A stretch of 11,274 nt of DNA from Rodentolepis nana. Its lineage: Eukaryota > Platyhelminthes > Cestoda > Cyclophyllidea > Hymenolepididae. Position 1 is the stretch's first letter; every line of letters begins with the position of its first letter. The stretch is taken from contig UZAE01014398.1 of NCBI GenBank assembly GCA_900617975.1, positions 1-11,274 of the forward strand. The letters run 5' to 3'. Under the pieces are notes generated by a model. The model had not been told where the DNA came from and ran no database searches. It saw only the letters and a list, made by a program, of their open reading frames with translations. Below, piece after piece: positions 7,311-11,274 of this stretch. The position numbers and the translations under genes were made by a program.

Positions 7311-7543
7311 GGCCGATGTCTTTCCACACCATGAAGACACACACTTTATTCGTTGTCCAGCAGTAAAGACAACGACAGAAACCAGGAAATACTCGGAAGC
7401 CAGATGTCAGCTAATGAACTACTGTTAACTTCCTATAGCCTATATATATATATATACGTTCCTCCCTTCCCCTTGTGAAAGCCGAAGCCAACAAAGGGGC
7501 CAATTATGTATATCATAAAGCCTGCCATTTGAAATAATAATAA
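7311..7543 (+). mobile_element. SINE-like insertion D flanked by a 16-bp target-site duplication
   Basis: The 233-bp segment is bracketed by perfect TTATTATCAAAGGCAT copies (7295-7310 and 7544-7559). Its last 85 bases (CCTCCCTTCCCC ... AAAGCCTGCCATTTGAAATA) match the 3' tails of copies A, B and C and end in an AATAATAATAA tail, as expected of LINE-mobilised elements. Its first 130 bases are unrelated to the other copies and contain two hairpins: TGTCTT/AAGACA (7317-7322, 7334-7339) and CGTTGTC/GACAACG (7351-7357, 7368-7374). No tRNA, 5S or 7SL similarity was recognised. A (TA)8 tract (7441-7456) lies between head and tail. It could be a separate SINE family or a 5'-truncated partner LINE sharing the tail. 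Confidence 0.75.
7441..7456. repeat. (TA)8 microsatellite
   Basis: Eight TA units inside insertion D, between its unique head and its shared tail. Confidence 0.9.
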
Positions 7544-7559
7544 TTATTATCAAAGGCAT
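7544..7559. repeat. Target-site duplication, right copy
   Basis: TTATTATCAAAGGCAT directly after the AATAATAATAA tail of insertion D. Confidence 0.8.
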
Positions 7560-7719
7560 AGAAAAAAATTGACAAAATTTTCAAAATCCATAGCAAAATA
7601 AGCCTGAACTGTTTCCAAACGGCAGGATTTTTTAACTTTGATTCTTGAGATCATTGTTTCAATCACCTTCACATGATGGCTGTATTTCAATTTGCAGATC
7701 CAGTATGACCATGACTATA

Positions 7720-7729
7720 CCCCCCCCCC
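7720..7729. repeat. Poly(C)10 tract
   Basis: Ten consecutive C residues. Confidence 0.9.
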
Positions 7730-7909
7730 ACTCCCTCATAACCTCGTTCCTAGTTCTCATAGAGCGTTCAGGCCAATGACATTTTAGAGCTTGTCTATCT
7801 GTAAATTTCATAGCACAATTTTAATAAATTGTATCCAATTGAAAAGATATGCAATGAAATGGAAGCATGAAGGAGTCTTAAACGCCACATTTACATATAA
7901 CATTATTTA

Positions 7910-7961
7910 TTTACGCAAAAATGTTAATGATACCTATCACATATGTGAATATTTGCGTAAA
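7910..7961. repeat. Inverted repeat enclosing a perfect palindrome
   Basis: TTTACGCAAAAAT (7910-7922) pairs with ATATTTGCGTAAA (7949-7961) at 12 of 13 positions. Between the arms, adjoining the right one, is the perfect 12-bp palindrome TCACATATGTGA (7937-7948). It may be a foldback fragment or a binding site; no function can be assigned. Confidence 0.6.
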
Positions 7962-8666
7962 AAACACTCCACTTCACTTTACTAGTCCTGTCAAAGACAC
8001 TGTAAAAAGGCGACTGAAAAATTGCTTTTGGCCTCCATAAAATAGAATGAATAAAACCGATTTTGTTCGAGATAAATATGCATTCTCCAGATTAAGCGTT
8101 CTGCGAATGAAATTTTTGAAGCCTATTAGATTGGACGTCGATAATAAATAGTAAGTGATATTTACCACCGCAATCAACACGGTTTAAGGAACAGTGTGAA
8201 AAGGATACATTGACTGAACATTAGACTAATGGGTTATCAATTTGAAGTAACCTTCCACATCTTTGGATACCGAAAACAAAGTTGTCTTGATAAATCACAA
8301 TGAGCTAACATTTGCCATAAAACAATGGCATGTTATAATGTTTTTTTTTAATAACGAACCAGCCAGGCCATTTTCCATTTTGGGAGGTAAACGCAGCAAT
8401 ATAAACTCAAACTAACTTGGGGAAATTGTCGCGGAAAATCATACATGTTGTTCGTGGTGGCATTTTTGCCTTGAGTTTTTCCCCACGAATGCTGTCAGTT
8501 TGACTTTTTGTGTGACCTTTGTCGGAGCAACGATTCATGCCAGAAAACAAAAGCTTACAAACAAGACGAACTCTAATCCACAAAAATTCTGCGTGGGAGG
8601 ACAATGGTCACGTATCCAACTATCGAATGACTCTTGACTATTTTCAGACATGCACTGTCTAATGGT

Positions 8667-8677
8667 GGGGGGGGGGG
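8667..8677. repeat. Poly(G)11 tract
   Basis: Eleven consecutive G residues in AT-rich sequence. Confidence 0.9.
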
Positions 8678-8956
8678 ATTTTGATTATATTATTAAGGAA
8701 ACTTTATTCCATTGACCCGTACCCCGACGAATGCATTCCTTCATTAGCATACTCTTCGCATTTTGTGCACATAATTATCCGGAAAATTGTCAGACCAGCA
8801 TTCCAAAGTTAATGTTAGCCTATCAATAAGTTCAAATTTTGAGGAGAAATTTTTAATTTGTTAATGTTTATCCATCAGCATAGACTAGCCCTTTGGAGAG
8901 GAAAGAAAAATGAGCATACAGACTAACTATTTAGACCTTTTGACATTAAAGATAAT

Positions 8957-9340
8957 TTATTTATTTATACCAAATGGTAGGCGTCCTGATAGTTATCATT
9001 AGCCCTTTAGCTGACTTAGGATTTCACAGATGGGAAGGAACATCAAAGTGATAAAAGTCGAGAGGTGGAGGGGGAATAGAAGAGTGTTTCAAAGACGTAA
9101 AGAGACAGACACAAAGGTAGAGAAAAGGTAAGATAAGTACTGTGGAAGTAATCGATTATGACATACTGTGGAGTGATGGCAGTTTGAAGTCAGAAGTCAA
9201 CTGTCAGTTAATAGACTTTTTTTGCCGTATGAGTATACGTTGCTCAGGGTACACCACGTGGAGGTAAGTCTAACGCACACCCCCAAAACACCACCTCCTT
9301 TGTCAGGATTAGGATTTGAACCCACGTCCATAGCAGTGTA
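8957..9340 (-). mobile_element. SINE copy C with tRNA-like head
   Basis: On the minus strand it has a head with GGACGTGGGTTCAAATCC (about 9312-9329), then the shared body from GGGGGTGTGCG (about 9286) through TAGACTT/AAGTCTA arms (9266-9272 and 9212-9218), TTGACTTCTGACTTCAAAC, a pyrimidine-rich stretch and a tail ending CCATTTGGTATAAATAAATAAA at 8957. It is the only copy here that extends upstream of GGGGTGTGCG. The upstream part contains a Pol III B box but no clear A box, so the 5' end is truncated or decayed near 9340. No target-site duplication was found. Confidence 0.8.
9312..9322 (-). promoter_or_regulatory. Pol III B box in a tRNA-derived SINE head
   Basis: The minus strand reads GGTTCAAATCC, a full match to the B-box consensus GGTTCRANNCC. 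The preceding CACTGCTATGGACGTG resembles the anticodon-to-variable region of tRNA-derived SINEs. The A box expected 35-50 bases upstream is not recognisable, so activity is doubtful. Confidence 0.65.
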
Positions 9341-9654
9341 CTATATATGAATTTGGGTTGTATTAATTTTTTATTGAAATAGGTAAGCAATTTCTCTTAC
9401 TTTTTTTAATTCACCCCACTTCTCTAAATCTAAAAAATTCTTAATACTACCATAGATGTATTCAAACCCTATTAAAGGAAAAGTAGGCATAATACAATGA
9501 ATATATCATAAAATGCCTAGATAAAGTTGACAAAAGATAGGAAGCAGATGTAGTTGGTGTAGTCAAATCATACTAACTAAATCCCACTGGTTTGCATTCA
9601 TATTACACTTGGCTTTAATGGCAAACTACACAATCTACAGAATATTAGTGATTA
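9341..9654. other. AT-rich spacer between SINE copies C and B
   Basis: Nothing recognised: no open frame of note and no repeat similarity within the window. Confidence 0.4.
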
Positions 9655-9666
9655 TGTCAAAGACAG

Positions 9667-9977
9667 GGGGTGGACGATAGACTTACCTCCACGTGGTGAA
9701 CCCTGGGCAACGTAGAAGTCAATTAACCCCCAGTTGACTTCTCACTTCAAACTGTCATGACCCCATTGTATGTCATATTCTACCACTTCCACAATACTCA
9801 CTTTACCTTTTCTCTATCTTTGTGTCTATCTGCCTCTTTTACATCCTTGAAACACTTTTCTGTTCACCCTCTCGATTTTTTCTCACTTTGATGTTCCTCC
9901 CTTCTGTGAAGTCCGAAGTCAGCTAATGGGCTAATGATAAATATCATAAAGCCTGTCATTTGAAATAAAAAAATAAG
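9667..9977 (+). mobile_element. SINE copy B flanked by a 12-bp target-site duplication
   Basis: The 311-bp insertion starts GGGGTGGACGATAGACTTACC, then has a shortened module (CCCTGGGCAACGTAGAAGTC), TTGACTTCTCACTTCAAAC, a pyrimidine-rich stretch, the tail block GAAGTCCGAAGTCAGCTAAT and CCTGTCATTTGAAATAAA. Flanks TGTCAAAGACAG (9655-9666) and TGTCACAGACAG (9978-9989) match at 11 of 12, supporting insertion by target-primed reverse transcription. The start coincides with that of copies A and E. Confidence 0.8.
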
Positions 9978-10170
9978 TGTCACAGACAGAACTTTCTACA
10001 CCTCAAACTATGCATTGAAATAGTATACATTAGCGCGTAGCCATAGCTATCACCTTAAACCTTCTTATATTTAGCAAATCCCAATTGCTGTGCTCTCATA
10101 AATCTTGCGCAGTTAAGGCGAGATTTCTGGAATAACTGAGAAAAAAAGGTAGAAGGCACGACCTCTCCGG

Positions 10171-10197
10171 GTCACTTGTGGTTAAGGACTAAGTGAC
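10171..10197. repeat. 7-bp perfect hairpin
   Basis: GTCACTT (10171-10177) and AAGTGAC (10191-10197) with a 13-base loop. The stem can extend slightly through CC/GG with a bulge. The loop resembles a weak tRNA A box (TGGTTAAGGAC), but no B box follows. Confidence 0.5.
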
Positions 10198-10788
10198 TGG
10201 ATGGTTTTATGATTTTTTAGGAACTGATTAACATATATTAAAATTTTAGCAAATAAATCGGTGTGAATCAAGTAGGGTAGGCAAACAAAAATTCAGTCCC
10301 AGTTAAAACGACCTTTCCACTTTGTAGACCCGAGTAAATTAACTGACGCCGCAGTATTGAAAGATTCAAGACCTTGGCATATCAAGAGTTCCATAAAAGG
10401 CGAACTCTTGAACGAAAATATATTGTTTTACCTTCGACTTGATCTTCATTTGATTTTTCTTGGAATTTCAAGCGCTTACAATTGACAATCTTTTGGTTAA
10501 CTCATGGTATCATAATAATAATAAATGACATTTAATTTTTTGATGTTTTTGGTCTTGACACTAGTTGGGAATACTTAAAAATAGTAATGCATAGTAAATT
10601 AATTAGGAAGAAAAATAATTTATCTAATATCAGAATCAAATTGGGGGTGACAATACCATTTAAGTGATTTAATGGTTTTATTATCCTGCTATTACGTTTC
10701 AAATGGCAGGGCTTTAAATTTTACCGAAAGGAGGCCAAAATAAATACAAAAAGAGCCCTTAAGGACTTTAAAGTTTAAATTTTTGAGT

Positions 10789-10804
10789 TGAATTTTAAAA
10801 TTCA
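10789..10804. repeat. Perfect 16-bp AT-rich palindrome
   Basis: TGAATTTTAAAATTCA is its own reverse complement. Given the AT-rich context it may be chance. Confidence 0.6.
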
Positions 10805-11183
10805 GTAATGCTCGTTTGTTCAAAATTCAAGACTAGAATTCAAAGTCTCCGTGTTGTATCTTTTGCTATAATTGGATTAAATTGACCACTTTAACTAACA
10901 GTGAAGTTAAAAATTGAGAGTGGTTGAGATTTTTAGTGAAAATCGGAAAATAATACTTTTAAATGTCCTTGCCGTAATAGTTAAAAATTGAGTCAAATTA
11001 AACTTTCATTGTTTCTGTCAAAAGAATAAGTATATTTTCATAGAAAATTAGCTTCCGATTTTGTGGCAAAAGATGAAGACATTCATGCCTACATTTTCTT
11101 TTACTTATAAGCTATTTGATGATATGTTAAAAAGTTCACAAATTGGAGGCATTTGTGCTGGATATGGGAATTAACCACAACTC

Positions 11184-11187
<4 letters not shown>

Positions 11188-11219
<32 letters not shown>
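11188..11219. repeat. (TA)16 microsatellite
   Basis: Sixteen uninterrupted TA units. The true length may differ from the assembly because of slippage. Confidence 0.95.
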
Positions 11220-11223
<4 letters not shown>

Positions 11224-11274
11224 ATTTCGCCAAAGTTTACTCAGGGTAAATTTAAAACAGTCAACTTTTTTCTT

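Larger units (their letters stand above)
7560..8666. other. Unassigned stretch without a recognised gene
   Basis: No frame has recognisable protein similarity; the short frames here are AT-rich and look like chance. Contents noted: C10 at 7720-7729 and a nested inverted repeat at 7910-7961. Confidence 0.4.
9990..11187. other. AT-rich stretch without a recognised gene
   Basis: No protein-like frame and no SINE body. Small structures are a GTCACTT/AAGTGAC hairpin (10171-10197) and a 16-bp perfect palindrome (10789-10804). Confidence 0.4.

Noticed and set aside
7791..8604. Short frames at 7791-7985, 7974-8180 and 8407-8604
   Set aside because: Lengths of 60-70 residues are expected by chance, and composition is dominated by AT-rich codons with no recognisable motif.
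10165..10200. Possible tRNA A box (TGGTTAAGGAC)
   Set aside because: No B box within the expected distance and no cloverleaf could be drawn; recorded only as a small hairpin.
10697..10716. TTTCAAATGGCAGG-like match to the SINE 3' tail (minus orientation)
   Set aside because: Only 14 exact bases plus a few after a one-base insertion, with no body or tail sequence alongside; such a match can occur by chance in 11 kb.
1..11274. CRISPR arrays, operons, ribosome binding sites, rRNA
   Set aside because: None seen. The spaced repeats belong to SINE modules, and the sequence is eukaryotic in character.

Overview
The window looks like AT-rich, gene-poor, repeat-laden nuclear DNA from an invertebrate animal. 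An arthropod is plausible because RNase H-bearing LINEs and tRNA-related SINEs are common there, but the species cannot be named from the sequence. I see no intact gene, no rRNA, no functional tRNA, no CRISPR array and no operon-like organisation. The only convincing protein-coding sequence is a decayed non-LTR retrotransposon on the minus strand.

Layout: positions 1-2900 are mostly AT-rich DNA with a few inverted repeats and one unusually open but unrecognised minus-strand frame (1966-2556). Positions 2933-5690 hold a minus-strand LINE remnant. Read 5' to 3' it has the start of an APE-type endonuclease domain, then a direct in-frame jump to the C-terminal end of a reverse transcriptase, then RNase H and the C-terminal tail. 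Most of the endonuclease and the whole catalytic fingers/palm of the RT are missing, and several stops and frameshifts are present. Inside it, 1061 bp occurs twice, identical wherever I compared it (3088-4148 and 4150-5210), with a single ambiguous base (n, 4149) exactly between the copies. This is most simply an unmerged contig overlap, so the real element is probably about 1.06 kb shorter than it appears.

From 5691 to about 9990 there are at least five copies or fragments of a short interspersed repeat family (5691-5785 minus; 6559-7067 plus; 7311-7543 plus, sharing only the 3' tail; 8957-9340 minus; 9667-9977 plus). They share a body bounded by TAGACTT/AAGTCTA inverted arms and a 3' tail ending in CCATTTG plus short A/T-rich repeats. 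One copy carries a tRNA-like B box at its 5' side. Two insertions have convincing target-site duplications, and one copy has internally triplicated the hairpin module. G/C homopolymers and (TA)n microsatellites are scattered among them. Positions 9990-11274 are AT-rich with small palindromes and a (TA)16 tract.

There is no cellular pathway here. The elements relate to each other as parasites: SINEs depend on a LINE's reverse transcriptase, but the LINE remnant here cannot supply one and shows no tail similarity to the SINEs, so their partner must be elsewhere. The most novel items are the SINE family with its hairpin module and alternative heads; the most practically important is the probable assembly duplication.
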